Source: Candidatus Poribacteria bacterium (lineage in GTDB: Bacteria; Poribacteria; WGA-4E; WGA-3G). Taken from it: a DNA stretch of 64,000 nucleotides. This document shows positions 54,769 through 63,115 of this stretch, in pieces (within the stretch, counting starts at the first letter, position 1; every line of letters starts with the position of its first letter). The notes below the pieces were generated by a model. That model did not search any database, had not been told where the DNA came from, and saw nothing but the letters and a program-made list of their open reading frames with translations. The DNA is taken from contig JAAXHL010000061.1 of the NCBI GenBank assembly GCA_012270865.1, positions 31,561 to 95,560 on the forward strand. The letters are read 5' to 3'. The position numbers and the translations under genes were made by a program.

Positions 54769-57700
54769 CTATTCCGCTTTCGGCAAGGTCGGCAATGTTA
54801 AACGCGGACGTTCACCGAAATCGGGGAGTTGCGGTGGGTTCTCCTCCATCTGTCTCAGGAGTTCCGCGATTGCACGGTCAAGCTGCGGGTCTGCTTCTGT
54901 GGTATAATCCTGCGGACGATAATCCACTTCAATATCCGGGTCCGTACCGTAGTTCTCAACACTCCAACCGACATCAACAAACCAGAACGAATACTCCGGT
55001 TGCGTCGTTCTACCACCATCTACAAACGGATGATGCGGCGAGATACCGATAACACCACCCCATGTTCGCTTACCGATCAGCAGCCCCAACTCCATCAGTT
55101 TGAAGCAATGCGAGAAGATGTCGCCATCAGAACCTGCATTCTCATTGGTGACGGCGACTATCGGACCCAAGACGGAAGCGTCCGGATACGGATGCGGTGT
55201 CCCCCAGCGCGGCACGTCATACCCGATCCGACGACGCGATAACTTCTCTAAAAGCAGTTGTGAGACATGTCCACCGCCATTGTAACGCACGTCAACCAAC
55301 AGCCCCGGATAACTCACCTCTGCGAGAAAACCGCGATGAAACTCCGCATACCCGCGCGTTCCCATATCAGGGATATGGATGTACCCGACTTTACCGTCCG
55401 TTTTTTCGTGGACATACCGTCGGTTGTTTGATACCCATTCACGATACCGCAGCTCCCTCTCGCTTCCGAGGATCTTGAGTGTGACGACACGTTTTTCACC
55501 ATCGCTTGCATTCTGGAAAGTCGCTTGTACCTCCTGATTCGCAAGGTTCACAAGACATTCTCCCGGTGAAACGGTCTCGCTGACAGGTTGTCCGCCGATA
55601 GCGAGTAGAATATCGCCTTCCGTGACGTTCACACCGGGTGCGTTGAGCGGTGAATCTTTCGACGCTTCCCACGCATCGCCGTGCGGAATGTGTGTGATGC
55701 GATACCCGTTGCTTTCCGCGTCGTAAGCGAAATCTGCGCCGAGAAACCCTTGCGCATAATTCGGTGAACCCCGATAATCGCCACCCATCTCATAGGCGTG
55801 CGAGGTGCCGAGTTCTCCCTGCATCTCCCACATCAGATCGGAAAACTCGCCGCGCGTTGCGATCCGATCGAGGAGCGGCAGATAACGTTGATAGACGTGT
55901 TCCCAATCTACGTCGGACATATCCTCTGTCCAGAAGAAATCGCGCTGAAGTCGCCACGCCTCGCGATACATCTGGTGCCATTCGGCTGTCGGTACAATGG
56001 AGGCTCTGATACGATTAAGATCAATCCAACCGGTTTGCCGATTTGAACCGCCTCTGCTCCCAGATTTTTCGCCTTCCACCTTCTTGCCAGCCTTGATAAC
56101 CCGTAAACGGTTGCCAGATGAATAGACCAGCGTCTTCGCGTCACCAGAGAGCCGGAAACCGTCGATACCCGAAACCAGCGTATCCTTCTTCTGCTCCTTG
56201 AAATCGTAGACGTGAAGTGTGCCTCTCGGTCTATTTTCGCTATCGTCCCTTGGTACAGCGTCTTCACCTGGGAAGGAGGTGAAAATCACTTTGCCTTCGA
56301 TACCGGCAATCCGTCCGTAACGTCCGCGTGGATACGGAAAGGCGACAACGCGTTGCGAAATACCGTCTAAGTCTATGGTAATCGGTTCCGGTTTATCCTT
56401 CTTCTCAGATTTCTCGTCAGATGCTTTATCCTCGCCGTCCTGCTCCTTCTCTTCCTCTTTGTCTTTGTCTTTATCTTCCTTCTCCTCCTCAAGCGGGTGC
56501 GGTTCTGGTACAAATGGATTTCCTAACGTCTTCTGTAAGGTTACCAATAATGGACGCATCGCCGTCGGAAAGCCGAGATCGAAGTGGAGTGCGTCATACA
56601 CCGGATTGAATTCTCGATAAGAGAGAAAATAGAGATACTTTCCTTGTGGGTCCCATGCAGGTGCGAAATCGTTGAATTCAGGTTCGGTAACGAGGCACGT
56701 TTCACCGGTTTCGATATTACAGAGTTTGATTGAACGGGTCGTTTCAGTGGGTGAAAAACTATAGGCGCACCATTTACCGTCAGGCGACCATGCAACATCT
56801 CGGATACCGCCATAATGACCTTTGTCGAGTACTCGGCATTCGCGCGTCTCTAAATCGATGTACAAGAGTTCTAAACGGTGGTTGACGAGCAGCAGTTGAT
56901 CGTTTTCATCGTCTCCAGTTTTTGGAGAGACGGCAAGTTGACGCACGTGTCCAATATCAAGATCGTCGAGACGGGCAACTTCGGTACTTCCGTCGCGGGT
57001 GTGGATTTCGAGTGCCTCTTCACCCGCAGCGTCCGAAATCGTAACGATGCGTTTACCGTCATTGAGCCACTGCGTTAAGCGATAGCGGATTCCGTCCTGT
57101 TCACCGTGCTGGAGGACCGCGCCTTCCCAATTCGCCATCGTAAAGGTCTTCCCGCGGACTGCCAATGCCAAAGCGTGACCGTCTGGCGTGAGAGCGAACT
57201 CTTGTAGGTACTGCGCCGCATTGACGAATTTTCGTTGTCGTTGGATGCGCGGGCTTCTGAAGTCAACATTGACATGGTTTTCAGCGTCGTTCTCAATATC
57301 GTAAACGAACAGGTCCGCCCCAGCGTGGTAGACGATACGCTTTCCGTCTGTCTGTGCCGTACGACAATAGTAGGTCTCTTGATGTGTATGGCGTTGAATG
57401 TCTTCACCGGTAGGCAGACAGGAGTAGATATTACCGACCCCTTCATGGTCAGAAATGAAGTAGATACGCTCGCCGATCCACATCGGTGTCGTGTAATTGC
57501 TATCTACGGGATTGAGCGGTTGAAATTGTCCATCGCCTTCGATGTCTACCCAGAGTTGGCCTGCTGTGCCGCCACGGTAGCGTTTCCAACGTGCGGGTTC
57601 CCGCGTCAGTCTACCGATGACGATGCCGCCAGTCTCAGCAAAGTCAATATGGTTTGCGGGACCGTAGGATAGTCGTTTCGGTTCTCCGCCTTCTGCGTTA

Positions 57701-58047
57701 ATTTTCCATAGCCACGGATCAAACGCTATCCCTGCGTTGCTTGAATACAGAATATGCTTTCCGTCGGCATCCCAATCGACGATAGAAGCATTGCCGCCCT
57801 GATAGGTGAGTCGTTTCGCTTCACCACCGAGGGCAGGCATGATGTAGACCTCTGCGGGACCTTCTTCACGTCCCGAAAAAGCGAGTTGCTCGCCATCGGG
57901 TGATAGACGTGGGGAGCCGACGGTTCCGAGGTTCGATGTGAGCCGTCGAGCGATCCCGCCTTCAACCGGCACTGTCCATAAGTCGTCTTCGCATACAAAA
58001 ACAATGGTATCTTGACAAATTGTTGGTGCTCTATAATATCCTGACAT
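54769..58047 (-). CDS. Tricorn protease-like serine peptidase
   Basis: A 1092-residue protein like archaeal tricorn, which trims oligopeptides left by proteasome-type proteases. It begins with WD40/beta-propeller repeats (residues about 1-480, with DLWTVPVEGG, SPDGEQLAFSG, SPDGKWCAYSF). A strongly acidic Lys/Glu insert follows (about 520-560). Then come a PDZ-like domain and a C-terminal catalytic domain with H750 in GTSHAYE, nucleophile S973 in NENAGSDGDIF and E1031 in WSVENYG; the Ser-Glu distance of 58 residues equals that between S965 and E1023 of tricorn. ATG at 58047 follows GGAG. No signal peptide with this start, so cytosolic. Confidence 0.93.
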   Translation of the reverse strand: MSGYYRAPTICQDTIVFVCEDDLWTVPVEGGIARRLTSNLGTVGSPRLSPDGEQLAFSGREEGPAEVYIMPALGGEAKRLTYQGGNASIVDWDADGKHILYSSNAGIAFDPWLWKINAEGGEPKRLSYGPANHIDFAETGGIVIGRLTREPARWKRYRGGTAGQLWVDIEGDGQFQPLNPVDSNYTTPMWIGERIYFISDHEGVGNIYSCLPTGEDIQRHTHQETYYCRTAQTDGKRIVYHAGADLFVYDIENDAENHVNVDFRSPRIQRQRKFVNAAQYLQEFALTPDGHALALAVRGKTFTMANWEGAVLQHGEQDGIRYRLTQWLNDGKRIVTISDAAGEEALEIHTRDGSTEVARLDDLDIGHVRQLAVSPKTGDDENDQLLLVNHRLELLYIDLETRECRVLDKGHYGGIRDVAWSPDGKWCAYSFSPTETTRSIKLCNIETGETCLVTEPEFNDFAPAWDPQGKYLYFLSYREFNPVYDALHFDLGFPTAMRPLLVTLQKTLGNPFVPEPHPLEEEKEDKDKDKEEEKEQDGEDKASDEKSEKKDKPEPITIDLDGISQRVVAFPYPRGRYGRIAGIEGKVIFTSFPGEDAVPRDDSENRPRGTLHVYDFKEQKKDTLVSGIDGFRLSGDAKTLVYSSGNRLRVIKAGKKVEGEKSGSRGGSNRQTGWIDLNRIRASIVPTAEWHQMYREAWRLQRDFFWTEDMSDVDWEHVYQRYLPLLDRIATRGEFSDLMWEMQGELGTSHAYEMGGDYRGSPNYAQGFLGADFAYDAESNGYRITHIPHGDAWEASKDSPLNAPGVNVTEGDILLAIGGQPVSETVSPGECLVNLANQEVQATFQNASDGEKRVVTLKILGSERELRYREWVSNNRRYVHEKTDGKVGYIHIPDMGTRGYAEFHRGFLAEVSYPGLLVDVRYNGGGHVSQLLLEKLSRRRIGYDVPRWGTPHPYPDASVLGPIVAVTNENAGSDGDIFSHCFKLMELGLLIGKRTWGGVIGISPHHPFVDGGRTTQPEYSFWFVDVGWSVENYGTDPDIEVDYRPQDYTTEADPQLDRAIAELLRQMEENPPQLPDFGERPRLTLPTLPKAE

Positions 58048-58257
58048 TAACTTCTCCGTGTTAGGTGTTAGAAAAATGGAATAGAAAATTCTCCAAAATC
58101 CTTGACTTTTCATAAAGACTTTTATATATTATACCCAAAGTTCGTGAAGATTTGGTAATTTATTTTTTCCTGATTTGAAACAGAGCAGTGTGCTTAGTAA
58201 TAACACCCACACCTCTTATACTGTTAGGACTTACACAGATACAAGAGCGGAGGAACA

Positions 58258-59307
58258 ATGCCGAAAATCAAAGGTCCAGCTATCTTCCTCGCCCAATTTA
58301 TGCGGGACGAGGCACCGTACGACACGATGGAAAATATCGGGAAATGGGTTGCGAGTTTAGGGTATAAAGGCGTTCAACTGCCCGGTTGGGACGACCGCGT
58401 GCTTGATCTCGGAAAAGCCGCTGAATCCAAAACCTATTGCGACGATTTTAAAGGAACGCTCAACGAGATGGGACTTGAAGCAACAGAAGTGGCAGGCTAC
58501 CTCGCCGGGCAGGTCTTGGCTGTGCATCCGGCTTATGAAGTTATGTTTGAAGCGTTTCACCCGCCCGGCTTGCGCGGAGATGAAAGAACAGCATGGGCAA
58601 CAGGCGAATTGACGAAATGTATCCACGCCTCGGTGAATATGGGACTGGATGTTATCCCCGTGCTTTCAGGCGGTTTTGCGTGGCATACCGTCTACCCGTG
58701 GCCCCAACGTCCCGACGGCATTATCGAAGAGGCGTTCAAAGAGCTCGCGGCGCGATGGTCCCCGCTGCTGGATTTAGCACACGATAAGGGTCAGGTCTTC
58801 GCTTATGAACTCCATCCGGGTTCCGACATTTACGACGGCGCAACCTACGAGATGTTCTTGGATTATACGAACGACCATCCCGCGGCTTGTCTCAACTACG
58901 ATCCGAGCCATTTTCTTCTCCAACAACTCGATTATATCGACTTCATCCGACTTTATGGGGAACGCATCAAGGGATTCCATGTAAAGGATGCTGAATTCCG
59001 TCCGACAGGGCGGGTCGGGGTCTACGGTGGCTACCAATCCTGGGCTGGACGTGCGGCGAGATTCCGATCGCTCGGTGATGGACAAGTCGATTTCACACAA
59101 GTGTTCACACTGCTCACTGAAGCAGGCTATGATAGCTGGGCAGTACTGGAATGGGAATGCTGTGTCAAAAGTCCAGAACAAGGCGCGGCAGAAGGCGCAC
59201 CGTTTATCGCTAAACATATCATTGAAACAACCGATGTCGCCTTCGATGATTTCGCAGGTGGCGAGACAGACGTGAAACGGAATCGAGACATTCTTGGATT
59301 GAATTGA
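58258..59307 (+). CDS. Sugar phosphate isomerase/epimerase
   Basis: A 349-residue TIM-barrel protein of the AP-endonuclease-2/xylose-isomerase-like group. Metal-ligand segments are VFAYELHPGS, LNYDPSHFLLQ, GFHVKDAEF and WAVLEWECC. ATG at 58258 follows GGAGGAACA. It begins a run of three same-strand genes with gaps of 106 and 153 bases, the next two being Gfo/Idh/MocA-type oxidoreductases. The set could degrade a sugar or inositol-like compound: dehydrogenation by the oxidoreductases and isomerisation by this enzyme (inference). Confidence 0.9.
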   Translation: MPKIKGPAIFLAQFMRDEAPYDTMENIGKWVASLGYKGVQLPGWDDRVLDLGKAAESKTYCDDFKGTLNEMGLEATEVAGYLAGQVLAVHPAYEVMFEAFHPPGLRGDERTAWATGELTKCIHASVNMGLDVIPVLSGGFAWHTVYPWPQRPDGIIEEAFKELAARWSPLLDLAHDKGQVFAYELHPGSDIYDGATYEMFLDYTNDHPAACLNYDPSHFLLQQLDYIDFIRLYGERIKGFHVKDAEFRPTGRVGVYGGYQSWAGRAARFRSLGDGQVDFTQVFTLLTEAGYDSWAVLEWECCVKSPEQGAAEGAPFIAKHIIETTDVAFDDFAGGETDVKRNRDILGLN

Positions 59308-59317
59308 AGATAGTTGT

Positions 59318-59398
59318 CGGCTCTCGATTTTCGGTTAGAAAGAGGGCTGATAGGCATCAGAAGGGAACTTAACTGACAACTGATAACCGATAACCAAA
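59318..59398. repeat. Hairpin repeat fragment (copy D)
   Basis: CGGCTCTCGATTTTCGGTTA followed by ACTGACAACTGATAACCGAT. It shares the GACAACTGATAACCGATAACC style with copies C and E but lacks the TTTTTTCGGAGAAAAA core. It precedes the ribosome site TGGAGTGATGGACT of the next gene. Confidence 0.55.
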
Positions 59399-59413
59399 CT
59401 GGAGTGATGGACT

Positions 59414-60574
59414 ATGGAATCTTGGAAACGGAAATTACGAATGGGTATGGTCGGTGGCGGGCAGGGCGCGTTTATTGGTGGCGTTCACCGTATCGCTGCC
59501 ACGCTCGATCAGCAAATCGAAGTCGTTGCCGGATGCTTCTCGCGGGACACAGAAAACACACGGATCACCGGTGCGGAATTGTACCTCGACCCGAACCGCT
59601 GTTACAACAGCTACGCAGAGATGGCAGCTGCCGAAGCAACACTTCCCGAAAATGAACGTATCGACTTTGTGAGTATCGTTACGCCAAATATCTCCCACTT
59701 TGAGATCGCGAAAACTTTTTTGGACGCAGGTTTCCACGTTGTTTGCGATAAGCCGATGACTTACAGTCTTGACGAAGCTGAGGCACTTGTTCAGTGCGTG
59801 GAAACTTCGGGCCTTGTTTTTGCGTTGACACACAACTACACGGGGCATCCGCTTGTGCGGCATGCGCGCGCGTTGTTCGCTGACGGTTCAATGGGACAAA
59901 TCCGTAAGGTTATCGTGGAATACCTCCAAGACTTCTTGATGGTGCCACACGAAAAACTCGGTCAGAAGCAAGCTGCATGGCGCGTTGACCCAGCGCAATC
60001 AGGTATCGGCGGCACGATGGGCGATGTCGGTACGCATTGCGTTAACCTGCTCGAATACGTCACTGGCGATCCGATTACCGAACTCTGTGCCGATAAAAGC
60101 ACCTTCCTTCCAGACAGGGTCCTGGATGAGGATGTCAATGCCCTGCTCCGTTTCAAAGGCGGTGGAAAGGGTGTTTTAAGCATCAGTCAGGTTGCTACTG
60201 GAGAGGAAAATGGACTCACGCTCCGTGTCTACGCCGAACAGGGCGCGGTGAAATGGGCGCAAGAGAATCCGAACTACCTTGAACTCTATCGCTATGGTGA
60301 ACCGCGGCAGACGCTTACTCGCGGTCAGGGGTACCTCTCCGAGGTAGCGGCGACAGGCACACGGATTCCGACCGGGCATCCCGAAGGATACTTGGAGGCA
60401 TTCGCGACGATTTATGTCGGTGTTGTCGAAGCCATCCGACGACACATTGACGGCAACCCGATGGAAACTGAGGCTTACGATTTTCCAACAGTCTATGATG
60501 GATTGCGGGGCATGCAGTTCATTTACAAAGCAGTTGAGTCTTGTGAGAACGGCTCAACTTGGGTCACAATGTGA
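59414..60574 (+). CDS. Gfo/Idh/MocA family oxidoreductase
   Basis: A 386-residue NAD(P)-dependent dehydrogenase. The Rossmann start MGMVGGGQGAFIGGVHR binds the cofactor; K113 in CDKPMTYS is the catalytic lysine position of the family, and GDVGTHCVNLLEYV matches the later conserved His segment. ATG at 59414 follows GGAG. Family members oxidise or epimerise sugars and inositols. The neighbours suggest a shared substrate with the isomerase upstream. Confidence 0.92.
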   Translation: MESWKRKLRMGMVGGGQGAFIGGVHRIAATLDQQIEVVAGCFSRDTENTRITGAELYLDPNRCYNSYAEMAAAEATLPENERIDFVSIVTPNISHFEIAKTFLDAGFHVVCDKPMTYSLDEAEALVQCVETSGLVFALTHNYTGHPLVRHARALFADGSMGQIRKVIVEYLQDFLMVPHEKLGQKQAAWRVDPAQSGIGGTMGDVGTHCVNLLEYVTGDPITELCADKSTFLPDRVLDEDVNALLRFKGGGKGVLSISQVATGEENGLTLRVYAEQGAVKWAQENPNYLELYRYGEPRQTLTRGQGYLSEVAATGTRIPTGHPEGYLEAFATIYVGVVEAIRRHIDGNPMETEAYDFPTVYDGLRGMQFIYKAVESCENGSTWVTM

Positions 60575-60576
60575 GA

Positions 60577-60716
60577 AAAGTTATCAGTCATCGGTTATCA
60601 GTTAATAGAATTCTTGTGGCAGTTGAGGTTACTGTTCAAGCAACAGCAAACCTCTTTAACTGATGACTGAAAGATTTTTTCGGAGAAAAATCGTACTGAT
60701 GACCGACAACTATAAA
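60577..60716. repeat. Hairpin repeat in the Gfo/Idh gap (copy E)
   Basis: GTTATCAGTCATCGGTTATC at the left is partly inverted by the right half. The core ACTGAAAGATTTTTTCGGAG followed by AAAAATCGTACTG (60665-60697) matches copy C in inverse and copy A directly. The right end GACAACTATAAAAGGAGA provides the ribosome-binding site of the next gene. Confidence 0.8.
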
Positions 60717-60727
60717 AGGAGACAGGT

Positions 60728-61756
60728 ATGCAAGCACCTAACACTGAACCTTTCCGCGTCGGGTTTCTGAACGTTGACTCGTATTCGCACATGCCGTTGT
60801 GGGCACCGCATATTAATCCACGTGCGGGTCAGAAAGACACCCCGTTTACAGGCATGCGCATTACGCACTGCTGGGATATTGAATACGACAAGGCACAAGC
60901 CATCGCTGCAACTTACGGTTGCACAGCCGTCAAGAATTTCGACGATATGTTGGGAAAGGTAGACGGCATAATTTCTGGGGGCTACTACAATCATCCGTGG
61001 AACCACATCCTCCATGAGCCGTATTTGGAAGCAGGGCTGCCGAACCTAATCAACCGTCCGTTTGCAAACTCGCTCGCCAAAGCGCAACAGATGGTTGAAC
61101 TCGCACAAAAGAGCGGGGCACCGATACTTGTGCCGTCAAGTCATGAACATAACGACGCTATTGCACGCGCCAACGCATGGGCAAGCGATAAACAGATCGT
61201 CTGTTATACGGCAACGAATTCGTTTGACGACTATCCAACACACGGGATTCACGGTGTCTATATGGTCTGTAGAGCAGTTGCAGAAGCTGGAAATCCTGTC
61301 GTGTCCGTTGCGTACCGAGCGGATAGTTGGCACAGTCCACCCGGTGTCGTCACGCTTGAGCATGTTGACAGCAATGGACGACAATTTTATGGCACACTCC
61401 ATCAGGTGAGCGGTTCTTGGGGAACAGTGCAAATCCATACACAAGAGGCTTACGGCGGCGAGAACTTTAGGATTCACACCGGCACAGGCTATCCGTTTGA
61501 CAAGACAGAAATCTGGTTGCCGACGATTTGGGCGTTCCAGAATATGGCACTACATAACGAAATGCCGCAGACCTTCGATCAGATTATGCACAAAACGAAC
61601 GTTTTTCTGGCAGGTTGGAAATCGGTGCTGGAAAATGAGAGTAAGCCTGTAAAACTCACGGATGTTGCCGAAGAGTGGACGGCACCCGCTGAACTCCCGA
61701 ATCATCCCGATCACGATACGGTCTCACTGTTTCGGAAACAGTTCGGAGATGCTTGA
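60728..61756 (+). CDS. Gfo/Idh/MocA-like oxidoreductase, divergent
   Basis: A 342-residue protein. The order of the fold is recognisable: a substrate-contacting N-terminal Rossmann domain (VGFLNVDSYSHM with an atypical nucleotide loop, no GxGxxG), then NRPFANSLAKAQQMVELAQKSG in place of the usual EKP-type lysine segment, and a C-terminal beta-rich domain (YRADSWHSPPG). The lysine of EKP is replaced by Arg-Pro (NRPFAN), so it may be catalytically altered. ATG at 60728 follows AAAAGGAGA. Likely partner of the preceding dehydrogenase. Confidence 0.8.
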   Translation: MQAPNTEPFRVGFLNVDSYSHMPLWAPHINPRAGQKDTPFTGMRITHCWDIEYDKAQAIAATYGCTAVKNFDDMLGKVDGIISGGYYNHPWNHILHEPYLEAGLPNLINRPFANSLAKAQQMVELAQKSGAPILVPSSHEHNDAIARANAWASDKQIVCYTATNSFDDYPTHGIHGVYMVCRAVAEAGNPVVSVAYRADSWHSPPGVVTLEHVDSNGRQFYGTLHQVSGSWGTVQIHTQEAYGGENFRIHTGTGYPFDKTEIWLPTIWAFQNMALHNEMPQTFDQIMHKTNVFLAGWKSVLENESKPVKLTDVAEEWTAPAELPNHPDHDTVSLFRKQFGDA

Positions 61757-61805
61757 GGATATAACGCTTTGGATAGGAACTTTAGGAGGGTTGTCTCTAT
61801 AGTCG

Positions 61806-61955
61806 TTGTATAGGGACAGTAGGGGCATCATTGTATAGGGACCGTAGGGGCTGGGTCACCCAGCCCCTACGAGTGTGTAATATCGGGTACATATATTACT
61901 TGTTCTAAAGCCAAGTGGGAAATAACCCAGCCCCTATGAGTGTGTAATGTCGGGT
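61806..61955. repeat. Cluster of GTAGGGGCTGGGT palindromes and direct repeats
   Basis: Two 21-nt near-identical strings TTGTATAGGGACMGTAGGGGC start at 61806 and 61831. GTAGGGGCTGGGT (61844-61856) and ACCCAGCCCCTAC (61858-61870) are a 13-bp palindrome with a 1-base gap. A 30-nt unit, CCCAGCCCCTAYGAGTGTGT then AATRTCGGGT, occurs at 61859-61888 and 61926-61955 with two differences. No gene in this 265-base gap. Confidence 0.85.
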
Positions 61956-62021
61956 CCCTATCGCGGAGTGCCATATAAATACACATCGGCATACGACAAG
62001 GACATCAATAAGCACGGAAAT

Positions 62022-62789
62022 CTAATGCCACGCTTTGACACTTCCCCAAGTGGTTGCGAGTTTATCAGCGGGGTCTACAGCGAAAGCCGTTAGGTCTTCC
62101 ATGCTCTGCTCAATATCGTCTTCCGACAAAGCGCGATCCCAGACCATAACCTCGTCAATGATACCGTTGAACTTCTGACCCGTATTCCCCCACGATCCGA
62201 CGATTGTATCGCCCGCGGTTCCGAGGTATTCAATCCCGGCTTTGCCTGCGTCTTCCGCCACAGACTCACCATCAATGTAAATCTGTCGTGACTTACCGTC
62301 TACATCCAACCAGAAAGTGATATGTGCCCACTTGTCGGCTTCAACCGCAGCCGGAGCGTCAAGGTCATTGCCATAAAACCCCATGCGGACGGTGCCGTTG
62401 TTGTAGATACGGTAGTGTAGGCTTGTATTCTGCGCGTTGACCTGTGTCTGTGTGAAAACACACTGTTGATCTCCGCCGTTTAACGCTGGCTTGACCCACA
62501 TTGTCACCGTAAAACTCTTTTCGTTCAACTCAATATACGGAGACTTTACCTCTCCGGCTTGACTGAATTCTAACGCTTTTCCAAATTTCCCATCAACCCA
62601 ACCAGCGTCTCCGTTAAGTTCTCCATCGTTTCCGTGTGGCGACAGGTCTTCCATCGCATCACCATTGCCTTCGTTGAAAGGCAGATAGAGCAGCAATTCC
62701 TTGTCTTTAATGTCCAACGCGTTGGTGGTGAAAGGCATTAGCACCAAACCAGCGAGGATCAAAAGCGAAAGTAATATCCGATATATCAT
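62022..62789 (-). CDS. Secreted LamG/concanavalin A-like protein with KLATTWG tail
   Basis: A 255-residue protein with a signal peptide (LLSLLILAGLVLMPFTTNA). The LamG fold shows as ELLLYLPFNEGNGDAMEDLS, HGNDGELNGDAGWVDGKFGKAL, SFTVTMWVKPALNGG, WAHITFWLDV, and GIIDEVMVWDRALSEDDIEQSM. The tail reads AVDPADKLATTWGSVKAWH. ATG at 62789 follows AAAGGAG. Exported; ligand unknown. Confidence 0.88.
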   Translation of the reverse strand: MIYRILLSLLILAGLVLMPFTTNALDIKDKELLLYLPFNEGNGDAMEDLSPHGNDGELNGDAGWVDGKFGKALEFSQAGEVKSPYIELNEKSFTVTMWVKPALNGGDQQCVFTQTQVNAQNTSLHYRIYNNGTVRMGFYGNDLDAPAAVEADKWAHITFWLDVDGKSRQIYIDGESVAEDAGKAGIEYLGTAGDTIVGSWGNTGQKFNGIIDEVMVWDRALSEDDIEQSMEDLTAFAVDPADKLATTWGSVKAWH

Positions 62790-62856
62790 AAAAAGTTTTC
62801 TCCTTTAGGATAGTTTTATGTGAAGTGAAATTTCTTAACCTATTTCATACCCTTTC

Positions 62857-62885
62857 AGACTAACACAGGAATTCGGGAATGTCAA
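62857..62885 (-). promoter_or_regulatory. Probable promoter of the LamG gene at 62022
   Basis: On the minus strand TTGACA (62885-62880), a 17-base spacer and TAGTCT (62862-62857). The -35 box is perfect; the -10 box is weak. Confidence 0.5.
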
Positions 62886-62903
62886 GATTTTTTTATCAAG
62901 CAC

Positions 62904-62951
62904 GCCCCATTGCGTGCAGTCGAGTCTAAAGAATGCCCTATTTTGTGCAGT
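62904..62951 (+). promoter_or_regulatory. Paired direct repeats upstream of the sigma-54 promoter (likely activator site)
   Basis: GCCCCATTGCGTGCAGT (62904-62920) and GCCCTATTTTGTGCAGT (62935-62951) match at 14 of 17 positions and start 31 bases apart, about three helical turns. They lie 52-99 bases before the sigma-54 -24 element, the usual position of enhancer-binding-protein sites. Confidence 0.65.
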
Positions 62952-63000
62952 GCCTTCTCTGCGTTATGTAGAAAACTCCGCTCGGACAGTATTGTTCAGA

Positions 63001-63017
63001 TTGGCACGGAACTTGCT
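63001..63017 (+). promoter_or_regulatory. Sigma-54 promoter of the LamG gene at 63116
   Basis: TTGGCACGGAACTTGCT agrees with the -24/-12 consensus (YTGGCACGrNNNTTGCW) at every fixed position, and GG (63003-63004) and GC (63015-63016) are 10 bases apart. The start would be near 63028, giving an 88-base leader before the gene. Confidence 0.85.
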
Positions 63018-63115
63018 ACATATAGATAACGTGAGCCCAACGCCAAAGTGTAGATCGGTTTGCTTCCACCATAAAAATTGATGATGTTAACACGCTTTGA
63101 AAAGGAGCCATCACA

